Below, in pieces: positions 15,119 through 21,918 of a stretch of DNA of 29,391 nt. The stretch comes from a virus: positions 1 through 29,391 of the IMG/VR virus record IMGVR_UViG_3300046028_002904; one strand, written 5' to 3'. How positions within the stretch are numbered: position 1 is the stretch's first letter; the number at the start of each line of letters is the position of its first letter. The position numbers and the translations under genes were made by a program. The notes under the pieces were generated by a model. That model was not told the DNA's origin and searched no databases. It worked only from the letters and a program-made list of their open reading frames with translations.

Positions 15119-15328
15119 ATGAAACTCAGCCGGAAATCCAAACCAAAGCCGCCTCACAGAGTGGACGAAAAGCTCGGATTCTGTGACCATCTTCAATACA
15201 TCATTGGGCTGGATTCAGAATTCTCAGAATCATACGGGCGAGACTTTGACAAGATGAGGATTGGGCGAATCGAGAATAGCAAGCGATACCTTGGCGGCGG
15301 ATGCTGGCAAAGGATCGAGATGAGATAA
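15119..15328 (+). CDS. Small basic protein, unknown
   Basis: A 69-aa protein with a basic N-terminus (MKLSRKSKPKPPHRVDEKLG) and the stretch YIIGLDSEFSESYGRDFDKM. The ATG at 15119 is 4 nt after the previous stop and has GTGGGGTG upstream as a weak Shine-Dalgarno sequence. No motif recognised. It lies just before the recT-like gene. Confidence 0.5.
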   Translation: MKLSRKSKPKPPHRVDEKLGFCDHLQYIIGLDSEFSESYGRDFDKMRIGRIENSKRYLGGGCWQRIEMR

Positions 15329-15348
15329 GACACAAAGAAAACAAAAAC

Positions 15349-16125
15349 ATGACAACAATAACGAAAACAAACGAGGCGATTGCGGCGCACGAACCGCAAA
15401 ACATGGCACTGGCACAGGTCAGTGCGGAGACTCAGGCATTCGAGCTAATCCAACGCCAAGCGATGATGCTTTCCAAATCCACGCTAGTCCCCAAGGACTT
15501 CGCCGGAAACGTCGCTAACTGCGCAATCGCCTTGAACGTAGCAAAGCGAACCCGCCTTGACCCATTGATGGTCACGCAAAACCTCGCCATCATCCACGGA
15601 CGGCCATCATGGAGCGCGACGGCACTGATCGGAATGATTAACGCATCCGGCAAGTTCTCGCCACTTCGATTTGTCATGGACGACGATGACGCTCCTTCCT
15701 CTTGCTACGCTGTTGCAAAGGACAAAGACAGCGGCGAGGAGCTAAAAGGCGAGAAAATCACCCTTGAAATGGCCAAGAAAGAAGGCTGGTCAACTAAGAA
15801 CGGGAGCAAGTGGCTCACGATGCCGGGGCAGATGCTCCGATACCGTGCAGCGAGCTTCTGGAGCCGTGCATACGCTTCAGACATGAGCTTGGGCATGTAC
15901 ACTCAAGACGAGGTGCGGGACTTCGCGGAACCGCCGCGCAACGTCACTCCGGCAAAGGTCAACCCGTTCATCGAGGAACCCGTCGAAACGATGGAAATCG
16001 AGGCGGAAATCGTCCAGCCTGTCGAGGTCGAGGTTGTCCCGGAAGCTCCGGCAAAGAAGGTCAAGACGACAACAGAAACTCTAAACGATGCCTTTGAGGC
16101 GATGGCAAAGGAGGCAGCACAATGA
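15349..16125 (+). CDS. recT: RecT-family single-strand annealing recombinase
   Basis: A 258-aa protein. Residues about 25-205 carry the RecT pattern: ETQAFELIQRQAMMLSKSTL, VPKDFAGNVANCAIALNVAK, LMVTQNLAIIHGRPSWSATA, GWSTKNGSKWLTMPGQMLRY, RAASFWSRAYASDMSLGM. RecT proteins coat single-stranded DNA and anneal it to complementary strands, working with an exonuclease. The tail (about 210-258) is Glu/Val/Pro-rich and probably flexible. The ATG at 15349 follows AAAGAAAACAAAAAC; an upstream ATG in the same frame overlaps the previous gene. The partner nuclease lies 0.6 kb downstream. The stop overlaps the next gene by 4 nt, with AAAGGAGG inside the recT end serving as its ribosome site. Confidence 0.85.
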   Translation: MTTITKTNEAIAAHEPQNMALAQVSAETQAFELIQRQAMMLSKSTLVPKDFAGNVANCAIALNVAKRTRLDPLMVTQNLAIIHGRPSWSATALIGMINASGKFSPLRFVMDDDDAPSSCYAVAKDKDSGEELKGEKITLEMAKKEGWSTKNGSKWLTMPGQMLRYRAASFWSRAYASDMSLGMYTQDEVRDFAEPPRNVTPAKVNPFIEEPVETMEIEAEIVQPVEVEVVPEAPAKKVKTTTETLNDAFEAMAKEAAQ

Positions 16126-16373
16126 GTCTGTTTGACGATATCCCGCTACCTATCGGAACTGTTTACTACGACAAGGCGGTTGATGAGTTCGACGCTAAAG
16201 AGCAAAAATATCTGATCTCTTGCGCAGGGAACGCCTTTAAACATTACCCAAGATGGTTATCCCGCGAACTCGTGGAACGCCAGCACGGGCAATCGCTGAT
16301 GAGCGGAGTCGAGACACGCGAAGCGTCACCCGGAACCTCCTATAACACCAGATTTTTCAGGTCTAAAGCCTGA
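16122..16373 (+). CDS. Small protein coupled to recT, unknown
   Basis: An 83-aa protein (SLFDDIPLPIGTVYYDKAVD, NAFKHYPRWLSRELVERQHG). A perfect Shine-Dalgarno sequence AAAGGAGG lies 7 nt before its ATG inside the recT-like gene, and the two overlap by 4 nt, so expression is tied to RecT. The gene lies between the recombinase and the nuclease; a recombination accessory role is possible. No family recognised. Confidence 0.55.
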   Translation: MSLFDDIPLPIGTVYYDKAVDEFDAKEQKYLISCAGNAFKHYPRWLSRELVERQHGQSLMSGVETREASPGTSYNTRFFRSKA

Positions 16374-16396
16374 ACGAAAACAACAAAACGAAACAA

Positions 16397-16555
16397 ATGA
16401 GAGTTACACACACACCGTTCAAGACAAGAACCCGCGCAATCGGAAGCGATCTTGAAATGACAATCGCATTGTTGGGCGCACTGAAGAACTCGAACAAAAG
16501 CGCGTTCAGCAAAATAGGCAAGATCGCCACAACCATCACAAAGCTGTTTAAATGA
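16397..16555 (+). CDS. Small basic protein, unknown
   Basis: A 52-aa protein with high Lys/Thr content (MRVTHTPFKTRTRAIGSDLE, IGKIATTITKLFK). The middle forms an amphipathic helix. It was found by reading the gap between two larger genes: the ATG follows the recurrent leader CAACAAAACGAAACAA (16381-16396) and the stop overlaps the next start (ATGA). No family recognised. Confidence 0.5.
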   Translation: MRVTHTPFKTRTRAIGSDLEMTIALLGALKNSNKSAFSKIGKIATTITKLFK

Positions 16556-16740
16556 AAGTGTATGCCGCGCATTACGAGTCACCTTGCAATTTATTCAAGG
16601 GGACTCTTCACATCAAAGCCGAAGACCACAAGGAAGCAATGTCTAAATTCTTTAAGTGGATTCAGACAAAGGAAGTTTGGGGGCATTTATGGAAAATCAA
16701 CGTCAGCATTCAAGAAGTAGAACAAATTGAAACAATATGA
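16552..16740 (+). CDS. Small protein, unknown
   Basis: A 62-aa protein (MKVYAAHYESPCNLFKGTLH, KEAMSKFFKWIQTKEVWGHL). The pattern beta-strand, helix with Trp, beta-strand resembles a small alpha/beta adaptor. It is linked by ATGA overlaps to the gene before and to the RecE-like nuclease after. No family recognised. Confidence 0.55.
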   Translation: MKVYAAHYESPCNLFKGTLHIKAEDHKEAMSKFFKWIQTKEVWGHLWKINVSIQEVEQIETI

Positions 16741-17540
16741 AAATCGAACAAGGACTAGGCAAAACGTATTACGAGCGGTCAGCGACCCCTTCAGACCCCA
16801 AAGCGGGGCCAGTGTCGAAGTCTCTTCTCTGGGATTTCAACACCAGCCCTTTCAAGTGGCGGCACAGCAAACCAAGAGAGGCATCGAAGGCAATGGATCT
16901 TGGGACGCTGATTCATGCCGCGACTCTGGAGCCGGAGACGGTAGAGCAAATCATTGCCATCTCTCCATACGCAGACTTCCGCACAAAAGAAGCCCGCGAG
17001 TGGAAAGCCGCACAAGCCGAGTCTGGCAAAATTATAACGTCACAAGACGAAATCGACAAAGCGATCACAATCGCAGAAACGGTTACGGATGACTACCTTG
17101 CCAGTTTTAGCGCAAAATACAAAACCGAGGTTGCTGTTTTCGGCAAGATCGGGGCAACGGAAATCAAAGGACTTATCGACATCGTGCCGGATTGTTTAGA
17201 CTGTCTGGTGGATCTCAAGACCACTGGGGACATTGGGAGCCTTGAAGCCATCCAGCGGACCATTGTGAACCGGGGCTACCATTGGCAAGCGGCCCTCTAC
17301 CTAGACCTCTGGAACGCGGCGAGCGGCGAAAAACGCACCCGGTTCGTGTTCTGCTTCGTAGAGGTCGATTCCCCGCATGAAACGGCATGGGTGGAATTAT
17401 CTGAGAATTTGCTTGATCTTGGTCGAGCGGGATATATGAACGCCTTAGCCAAGTGGCAAACCTGCGTTGCAACGAACCACTGGCCAAAGAGAATCGAAAA
17501 AATCGCACTAATCGAAACACCAAAATACATCCAACAATGA
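16737..17540 (+). CDS. RecE-like PD-(D/E)XK exonuclease (exodeoxyribonuclease VIII family, putative)
   Basis: A 267-aa protein. Motifs in order: GTLIHAATLEPE with His60, the family hallmark; acidic residues in KTEVAVFGK and EIKGLIDIVP (Asp148); the core DLK at 159-161 (LVDLKTTGD); and the trailing QxxxY, Gln184-AAL-Tyr188, in YHWQAALYLDLW. These fit the PD-(D/E)XK nucleases that resect double-stranded ends 5' to 3' and load a RecT partner. The N-terminus (LLWDFNTSPFKWRH) is typical of the same family. It overlaps neighbours by ATGA on both sides and lies downstream of the RecT-like gene, forming a recombination module with the SSB-like protein. Confidence 0.85.
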   Translation: MKIEQGLGKTYYERSATPSDPKAGPVSKSLLWDFNTSPFKWRHSKPREASKAMDLGTLIHAATLEPETVEQIIAISPYADFRTKEAREWKAAQAESGKIITSQDEIDKAITIAETVTDDYLASFSAKYKTEVAVFGKIGATEIKGLIDIVPDCLDCLVDLKTTGDIGSLEAIQRTIVNRGYHWQAALYLDLWNAASGEKRTRFVFCFVEVDSPHETAWVELSENLLDLGRAGYMNALAKWQTCVATNHWPKRIEKIALIETPKYIQQ

Positions 17541-17857
17541 AACAAACAATTGATATCAGCATTGACGTTAGTAAGATCGACAAGACGGCTCTTTACGAGT
17601 CGCCAAAAACAGGGAAGAAATATCTCAGTATGTCGCTCCTAATTCGTGAGGAGAAAGACAAATACGGTAACGACGGATTCATCGTCCAGAAAATCAGCCA
17701 AGCACGAAAAGCGGCTGGCGAGCGTGGACCGATCCTTGGCAACGGAAAGATCATGGATTGGGATGCACCAAAGCAAAGCCAGCACGGCGAGGCGAAGGCT
17801 AACGGGTATGCCCCACAAGCTCAGGACGATGACGATTCGGATTGTATCCCTTTTTGA
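17537..17857 (+). CDS. Putative single-stranded DNA-binding protein with SSB-type acidic tip
   Basis: A 106-aa protein. Residues 1-70 look like a beta-rich OB-type fold (IDISIDVSKIDKTALYESPK, KYLSMSLLIREEKDKYGNDG). The last residues, DDDDSDCIPF, mirror the C-terminal tip of bacterial SSB (acidic run ending in IPF), the part that recruits partner proteins. The linker is Gln/Ala-rich (QSQHGEAKANGYAPQAQ). It overlaps the RecE-like gene by 4 nt, the right place for a recombination SSB. It is shorter than a normal SSB, and sequence alone cannot prove DNA binding. Confidence 0.65.
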   Translation: MKQTIDISIDVSKIDKTALYESPKTGKKYLSMSLLIREEKDKYGNDGFIVQKISQARKAAGERGPILGNGKIMDWDAPKQSQHGEAKANGYAPQAQDDDDSDCIPF

Positions 17858-17881
17858 TGTTAGATCAACAAATCACACGAA

Positions 17882-18094
17882 ATGGAAATTGAACTCCTAA
17901 CGCCAGTTGACGCGCACAAAAGCGGATACCTATCGCTGACCCGCCCATACGATCAAGCTAAGCCCCATGAGGTCGAATGGATGAAGACCGTCCTCCGCGA
18001 CCTCACTGGGTGCAACGCCGTCCTTGTCGAAGTCACCGGGGGATACGAAGTGGCTCGTCACAAATCCGAACTAATCCTAGCTGAACCACGATGA
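17882..18094 (+). CDS. Small protein, unknown
   Basis: A 70-aa protein (MEIELLTPVDAHKSGYLSLT, AVLVEVTGGYEVARHKSELI). Beta-alpha-beta pattern with a His-rich end. The start follows a short A-rich leader in a 24-nt gap (CAAATCACACGAA). It overlaps the next gene by 4 nt (ATGA). No family recognised. Confidence 0.5.
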   Translation: MEIELLTPVDAHKSGYLSLTRPYDQAKPHEVEWMKTVLRDLTGCNAVLVEVTGGYEVARHKSELILAEPR

Positions 18095-18297
18095 GTGACC
18101 TATTCCCAGAAACAGGAGGCGACCTATCTCCCCGGCTTAAATGGCAGGAAGTCAAGCGCATCAAAACGCTACGGAGAGAAGACGGTAAATGGGTAGCATT
18201 CAAGTCTGAGACTAGCCACAGTTACACCGATGAGGTTGAGCTAGACGCTGTTATCGGACTCGCTAAAAAACTAAAACTCAAGTTGTGGAACCAATGA
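18091..18297 (+). CDS. Small basic protein, unknown
   Basis: A 68-aa protein (LSPRLKWQEVKRIKTLRRED, ELDAVIGLAKKLKLKLWNQ). It is Lys-rich with a helical C-terminus and overlaps both neighbours by 4 nt. It lies directly before the RuvC-like resolvase, so it may be an accessory of that step; there is no direct support. Confidence 0.5.
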   Translation: MSDLFPETGGDLSPRLKWQEVKRIKTLRREDGKWVAFKSETSHSYTDEVELDAVIGLAKKLKLKLWNQ

Positions 18298-18737
18298 CAA
18301 CAATCGGAATAGACCCCGGAACCAACGGAGGGATCGCATGGATCACGGACGGAAAACCCTGCGTTGAGAAGATGCCGGGATCTCTGCGGGATTTATGGGA
18401 TTTGATCTGCGACATTACGAATCACCCAAGATCCACTGTTGACGGGAGGAAATACAAAGCCTATCTGGAACAAGTCCATTCCTCACCTCAGATGGGCGTT
18501 AAAAGTGCGTTCACCTTTGGGAATGGATTCGGGCATCTTGAGATGGCACTCACGGCAGCAGGAATCCCCTTTGAGCGCGTCCGTCCGCAAGTCTGGCAAA
18601 AGGCAATGGGGTGCATGACGAAGGGGGACAAGAACGTCAGCAAAAGACGCTCGCAAGAACTATTCCCAAGCATCAAGGTGAATCATGCAATCGCAGATGC
18701 ACTACTAATCGCCGCATACGGGGCAAAACAGCCATGA
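18294..18737 (+). CDS. RuvC-like Holliday junction resolvase
   Basis: A 147-aa protein with an RNase H-like fold and resolvase motifs: GIDPGTNGG with Asp7, KAYLEQV with Glu59, and VNHAIADALLIAA with His131 and Asp135 at the C-terminus. E. coli RuvC uses Asp7, Glu66, Asp138 and Asp141; here the third position is His, as in many phage members. It would resolve recombination branches before packaging. The ATG at 18294 overlaps the previous stop by 4 nt (ATGA); a GTG or ATG further up was rejected because it would only add three residues. It overlaps the following gene in the same way. Confidence 0.85.
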   Translation: MTTIGIDPGTNGGIAWITDGKPCVEKMPGSLRDLWDLICDITNHPRSTVDGRKYKAYLEQVHSSPQMGVKSAFTFGNGFGHLEMALTAAGIPFERVRPQVWQKAMGCMTKGDKNVSKRRSQELFPSIKVNHAIADALLIAAYGAKQP

Positions 18738-19096
18738 GACAAATCAACCCAACCGGATTCGCATACAAGGAAGCTGAAACTCGTCTTAGCGGGCGGGAAT
18801 ACGCACAGGCACTTGATCGCAGAAAACAAAAGGAGATCGACTCTTGGGCGGCTGAATCGCATACTGTCATGGAGCTTGTAGGGGGCGAACCAACCGGACT
18901 CATCAAAGAGATGCTTGGGACGGTTATGTTCGACCAGAACGCAAACGCACTGGCGATCTACCTGCAAGAAATGGGCAACTGGGATGCTCTTGGGAACGAA
19001 CCAAAACCAAGGCTGCGCGAGTTTGTGACCTCCAGCAAATTCAAAAAACTTGTTTACAGGGAGAAGAAACAAAACAATAAACAACAAACGAAATGA
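18734..19096 (+). CDS. Hypothetical protein, helical and basic
   Basis: A 120-aa protein. The start includes RQINPTGFAYKEAETRLSGR and ALDRRKQKEIDSW; the middle contains LIKEMLGTVMFDQNANALAI; the end is very Lys/Gln-rich (FKKLVYREKKQNNKQQTK). It overlaps the RuvC-like gene before and the MazG-like gene after by 4 nt (ATGA). The basic tail would suit nucleic-acid binding. No family recognised. Confidence 0.55.
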   Translation: MRQINPTGFAYKEAETRLSGREYAQALDRRKQKEIDSWAAESHTVMELVGGEPTGLIKEMLGTVMFDQNANALAIYLQEMGNWDALGNEPKPRLREFVTSSKFKKLVYREKKQNNKQQTK

Positions 19097-19443
19097 ACGA
19101 ATTGATTGGACAAATTAAGCAATGGGGTATTGACAAGGGTATTACCGGACCTAATGGAAAGGGAACGCTACTTGGCCAGCTATCCAAGACGCAAGAAGAG
19201 CTTACCGAAACGCGTGATGCCGCAGTTGAGTGGATGCTTACTGATCCAGACGCGGTATATGTGCTAGGCGTCAATTCATTAGCTCAAATCAAGGACGGAA
19301 TCGGAGACTGCACCGTAACGCTAATCCTTGCCGCCGAACTCGCGGGATTGGATTTCGAGCAATGCCTTGAATACGCATACGACGAGATCAAGGGAAGGAC
19401 CGGGCGAATGGAAAATGGAACCTTTGTTAAGAACAACAAGTAA
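19093..19443 (+). CDS. MazG-like nucleotide pyrophosphohydrolase
   Basis: A 116-aa protein with the helical-bundle pattern of phage MazG-like enzymes, which hydrolyse nucleoside triphosphates to monophosphates. Metal-binding motifs are seen as EELTE (35-39) and KDGIGDCTVTLILAAEL, where Asp68 and Asp72 supply the second acidic motif. The C-terminus (YAYDEIKGRTGRMENGTFVK) is the typical ending of the phage subgroup. Roles proposed for such enzymes are to clear damaged nucleotides or to lower the alarmone ppGpp; the substrate cannot be told here. It overlaps the previous gene (ATGA) and is followed by a gap holding AACAAAAACAAAAACAAA. Confidence 0.8.
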   Translation: MNELIGQIKQWGIDKGITGPNGKGTLLGQLSKTQEELTETRDAAVEWMLTDPDAVYVLGVNSLAQIKDGIGDCTVTLILAAELAGLDFEQCLEYAYDEIKGRTGRMENGTFVKNNK

Positions 19444-19462
19444 CAACAAAAACAAAAACAAA

Positions 19463-19741
19463 ATGACAACAATTGACAGAAATCCAGACATCCTATTTAA
19501 CGATGAGGAACCCTACACGGCCCAGATACCAATGGGCTACAAGGTCATCGAGGGAAAGAATCTTATGCACACAGCGAGATCAGCAAAGATCCCGTTCGGC
19601 GTTGCCAGCATTATCAATAAAGTGACTCACAACTCAAGACCGCAAACCGTTGGGCTTGTGATCCGAGACGCTGACATTGAGCGATTCGATGCAGCGATTA
19701 AAAAGAAGCTCGCAAGAAAACTAGCCGAAAGCAAATCATGA
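19463..19741 (+). CDS. Small protein, unknown
   Basis: A 92-aa protein. The middle (KNLMHTARSAKIPFGVASII, NSRPQTVGLVIRDADIERF) is followed by a Lys/Arg-rich amphipathic helix (KKKLARKLAESKS). The ATG at 19463 follows the A-rich leader in the MazG-like gene's gap; the longer frame upstream is out of frame with that gene. It overlaps the next small membrane protein by 4 nt. No family recognised. Confidence 0.5.
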   Translation: MTTIDRNPDILFNDEEPYTAQIPMGYKVIEGKNLMHTARSAKIPFGVASIINKVTHNSRPQTVGLVIRDADIERFDAAIKKKLARKLAESKS

Positions 19742-19854
19742 GCGCAATAAGCATTGTGACACTACTGTTGATCTGGATCTTTGTAGGATTGATCCTCGCT
19801 GCCCTATGGCATGCAATCGTCAGCGGAAACGACGATAACTACCCAAAACCATGA
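19738..19854 (+). CDS. Tiny single-span membrane protein
   Basis: A 38-aa protein with one clear membrane segment, SIVTLLLIWIFVGLILAALW (residues about 5-24), and a short polar tail (SGNDDNYPKP). It starts inside the preceding gene (ATGA) and its stop overlaps the next start. Reading frame, overlap and hydrophobicity support it. It is placed in the early block, away from the lysis cassette, so a membrane-targeted host takeover role is more likely than holin function, but this is a guess. Confidence 0.55.
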   Translation: MSAISIVTLLLIWIFVGLILAALWHAIVSGNDDNYPKP

Positions 19855-20210
19855 TGAACGAAGAAATTAAAATTAACGGACGCAACGGAACACACACAGT
19901 AACCGCGATCAAAGTCTTGGATGGGGTTTATCGTCTGGCGTTAGTTAACAACTCTTGCAGATTTGGTGGGTTTGCGGACGGCATCTCAGAGGGCTTGAGC
20001 TTTATCGACCCGTCCGGTGGACCCTTCATCGCCCACGGATCTATCGCCCGTGAGTATCATCCCGATCTTCCAAACTTGAGGATCAAGAAACTGGAGAGCC
20101 GGATGGACGGTGGTTTGACGATGCATCTGGAATCAATTGACGACGATCTCGATGAGCCGTTGGGCGTAGCCTGTAAGCTGGATGCACCCGAATGCGAAAG
20201 CTGCCAATGA
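19851..20210 (+). CDS. Hypothetical protein
   Basis: A 119-aa protein (EEIKINGRNGTHTVTAIKVL, GISEGLSFIDPSGGPFIAHG, ESIDDDLDEPLGVACKL). It has an acidic second half and a C-terminal Cys pair (PECESCQ). The start could be 19851 (ATGA overlap with the upstream gene) or the adjacent ATG at 19854. No family recognised. Confidence 0.5.
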   Translation: MMNEEIKINGRNGTHTVTAIKVLDGVYRLALVNNSCRFGGFADGISEGLSFIDPSGGPFIAHGSIAREYHPDLPNLRIKKLESRMDGGLTMHLESIDDDLDEPLGVACKLDAPECESCQ

Positions 20211-20214
20211 AACC

Positions 20215-20586
20215 ATGAAACTGACATTCCACAAATCATCTGATATTCGATACTGCTTTGCATTCTGGGACAGAATCCGCCAACGCGACGGGACGACCAT
20301 TCGGCAAATTCGGTGGGGGCGATACATTCTGAATTTTGTGTTCTCTCCACGGCTCAAGACGCCGACTGACGAATCAACCTCGGCCTACCTCGACATGGAG
20401 ATGGCTGGCCGACAAATCGCGGAAGCCAAGGAATCATGGAGAGAGGACTCGATGGAATGGGTATTCCTGACACTGTGCGATGTTGAAAATACGATCCAGT
20501 CGGCAAAAGCAAAAGTCGGGAGAGTTCTTCAATATCAGCATAACGAAACAGGTCCATTCGTGGACGCAACTGAGATGAAGCCATGA
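20215..20586 (+). CDS. Hypothetical protein
   Basis: A 123-aa protein (LTFHKSSDIRYCFAFWDRIR, RQIRWGRYILNFVFSPRLK, LCDVENTIQSAKAKVGR). The first part is beta-rich and Arg-rich, and the second half is helical and acidic. The ATG at 20215 is 4 nt after the previous stop; a longer frame beginning at 20182 overlaps the previous gene and was not chosen. It overlaps the next gene by 4 nt (ATGA). No family recognised. Confidence 0.5.
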   Translation: MKLTFHKSSDIRYCFAFWDRIRQRDGTTIRQIRWGRYILNFVFSPRLKTPTDESTSAYLDMEMAGRQIAEAKESWREDSMEWVFLTLCDVENTIQSAKAKVGRVLQYQHNETGPFVDATEMKP

Positions 20587-20870
20587 GCGGACTAGATGGC
20601 CTCGGGTGGCCTAACCCTGAAGATGAACCGAAATCAAAGAAAACCATGAACTCGCAACTCAAAATCAAACTCGCGCCTACACCAGAGACAGACGCTATGG
20701 AATACTGCGACTCAATGTGCGATCCAGATCGGGTCGTTGAAGCAGACTTCGCACGAAAGCTAGAACGCGAGCGCGATGAGTTAATCCATGCCGTCCATGC
20801 TCTAAAAGCCGCAAAAGGACGATACCACACACAACAAGCTGCAACCAATCTTTTTAATTTACTCCCATGA
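20583..20870 (+). CDS. Conserved small phage protein with 'TPETDA...ARKLERERDE' motif
   Basis: A 95-aa protein. The segment APTPETDAMEYCDSMCDPD and the helix DFARKLERERDELIHAVHAL form a pattern I know from many unnamed phage proteins. The helix is strongly charged and could form a coiled coil. The N-terminus is Pro/Glu-rich. It overlaps both neighbours by 4 nt. Function unknown. Confidence 0.6.
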   Translation: MSGLDGLGWPNPEDEPKSKKTMNSQLKIKLAPTPETDAMEYCDSMCDPDRVVEADFARKLERERDELIHAVHALKAAKGRYHTQQAATNLFNLLP

Positions 20871-21130
20871 ACACACCACACGACCACGACCACAATGATA
20901 TGACACCACTAGACCACGCACTAGCACACAATAAGCAGCTAACCCAGCAACTTGAAGAAGTAACCAAGGACCGAGATCTTTGGAAAGCTGAGACTAAACG
21001 CTGGCGCGATATGTATATCGAGTATGACGAAATGCTTGAGGGCGACCTTGAGAAAGCGAAGAAGCGCATCGTGAACGTCATCTCTAAAATCAAATCTCTG
21101 GAGAAACAAATGAACGACGAAAAATACTAA
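20867..21130 (+). CDS. Coiled-coil protein, unknown
   Basis: An 87-aa protein. A His/Asp-rich start (MNTPHDHDHNDMTPLDHALA) is followed by a long charged coiled coil (QQLEEVTKDRDLWKAETKRW, LEKAKKRIVNVISKIKSLEK). It overlaps the previous gene by 4 nt. The His-rich start could bind metal. No family recognised; a scaffold or partner-binding role is possible. Confidence 0.55.
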   Translation: MNTPHDHDHNDMTPLDHALAHNKQLTQQLEEVTKDRDLWKAETKRWRDMYIEYDEMLEGDLEKAKKRIVNVISKIKSLEKQMNDEKY

Positions 21131-21133
21131 AAT

Positions 21134-21334
21134 ATGAAGCCTAATTACTATCAAATCATCAAGGAATGCGTTGAAACAGGAACGCGCCACGGAGTGTCCC
21201 GAGCGCACAAGCACACGGATGATCCACCGTATGACGTTATTGAAACCTGCGTCGAGGACGCTATCATGCTTGAACTAACCAACAAATTTAACTTCGCCGC
21301 TAGCGAGGACCAACTTAACTACCAAAAATTATGA
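21134..21334 (+). CDS. Small protein, unknown
   Basis: A 66-aa protein (YYQIIKECVETGTRHGVSRA, DVIETCVEDAIMLELTNKFN). It is mixed helical and has two Cys. It follows the previous gene after 3 nt and overlaps the next HTH gene by 4 nt (ATGA). No family recognised. Confidence 0.5.
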   Translation: MKPNYYQIIKECVETGTRHGVSRAHKHTDDPPYDVIETCVEDAIMLELTNKFNFAASEDQLNYQKL

Positions 21335-21546
21335 AAAAGAGTGTAATCGAAAAACTAGAATCATGGCTGCTGCGAGGATATGGAATCACTCAGCTTCAAG
21401 CCCTTGAGAAATGGGGATGCATGAGGTTGTCTGCGCGGATCAATGAGCTTCGCAAGATAGGCGTCCCTGTCATCACGCACACCATTAAGCAAAACGGAAA
21501 GAGTTTCGCTAAATACCAAATCATTAAACTCCACAACTCGCAATGA
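21331..21546 (+). CDS. Helix-turn-helix DNA-binding protein (HTH_39-like)
   Basis: A 71-aa protein. The segment LLRGYGITQLQALEKWGCMR, LSARINELRKIGVPVITHTI, then KQNGKSFAKYQI matches the small HTH_39 type found in phages: a first helix, turn, recognition helix (ARINELRK) and a beta wing. It would bind DNA as a transcriptional regulator. Being coupled by ATGA to neighbours on both sides, it is made with the early set; its target is unknown. Confidence 0.7.
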   Translation: MKKSVIEKLESWLLRGYGITQLQALEKWGCMRLSARINELRKIGVPVITHTIKQNGKSFAKYQIIKLHNSQ

Positions 21547-21719
21547 GCGCAGGAAAAGGTGACACGCCAAGACCCGTTGATGCGAAAAGCTACGGGGAAA
21601 ACTACGACAACATATTTAGAAAGTGGCAAACTACACCAAAGACAACGGATTCCGAATTATCGCAGGAAGACCAAGACACAAGCCTTGGGAGCAACGAGTT
21701 ACCGCAACATTTCGACTGA
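21543..21719 (+). CDS. Small conserved phage protein with 'GKGDTPRPVD' motif
   Basis: A 58-aa protein found by reading the gap. Its start, MSAGKGDTPRPVDAKSYGEN followed by YDNIF, is a pattern I recognise from small unnamed phage proteins (KGDxPRPV...Y..N.D.IF). The rest is polar. It overlaps the HTH gene by 4 nt (ATGA), and its last 97 nt overlap, in another frame, the start of the 21623 gene. Function unknown. Confidence 0.6.
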   Translation: MSAGKGDTPRPVDAKSYGENYDNIFRKWQTTPKTTDSELSQEDQDTSLGSNELPQHFD

Positions 21720-21913
21720 CCTACGAAACCTACCAGCGAATCCAGAGGCTTGCCAAGAGGGAGGGGATTATTTCCTCAAAAGCACTGGAAAAGCTGGTAA
21801 GGACCGCTGAATCAGAGAAGATCGAGCCGACGAAGGTTGTTGACTACACCAAGATCCATCACAAAAGCAGCTATTCCTGCTCAAACATACTAGACAAGCA
21901 CTTCAAGGACTAA
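21623..21913 (+). CDS. Ribbon-helix-helix-like DNA-binding protein
   Basis: A 96-aa protein. Residues about 25-63 read RVTATFRLTYETYQRIQRLA then KREGIISSKALEKLVRTA, with a beta strand followed by two helices, as in ribbon-helix-helix regulators. The only start available is GTG at 21623, because a TAG lies two codons upstream and no ATG occurs before residue 30. This makes a 97-nt out-of-frame overlap with the preceding gene, which is unusual. The C-terminus has a Ser-rich tail with a lone Cys (SSYSCSNIL). It lies just before the DnaC-like gene. Confidence 0.6.
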   Translation: MANYTKDNGFRIIAGRPRHKPWEQRVTATFRLTYETYQRIQRLAKREGIISSKALEKLVRTAESEKIEPTKVVDYTKIHHKSSYSCSNILDKHFKD

Positions 21914-21918
21914 AAACG

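Noticed and set aside
20354-20893. Minus-strand 179-codon frame
   Set aside because: Antisense to two coupled plus-strand genes with ATGA overlap; Arg/Ser/Leu-rich shadow composition.
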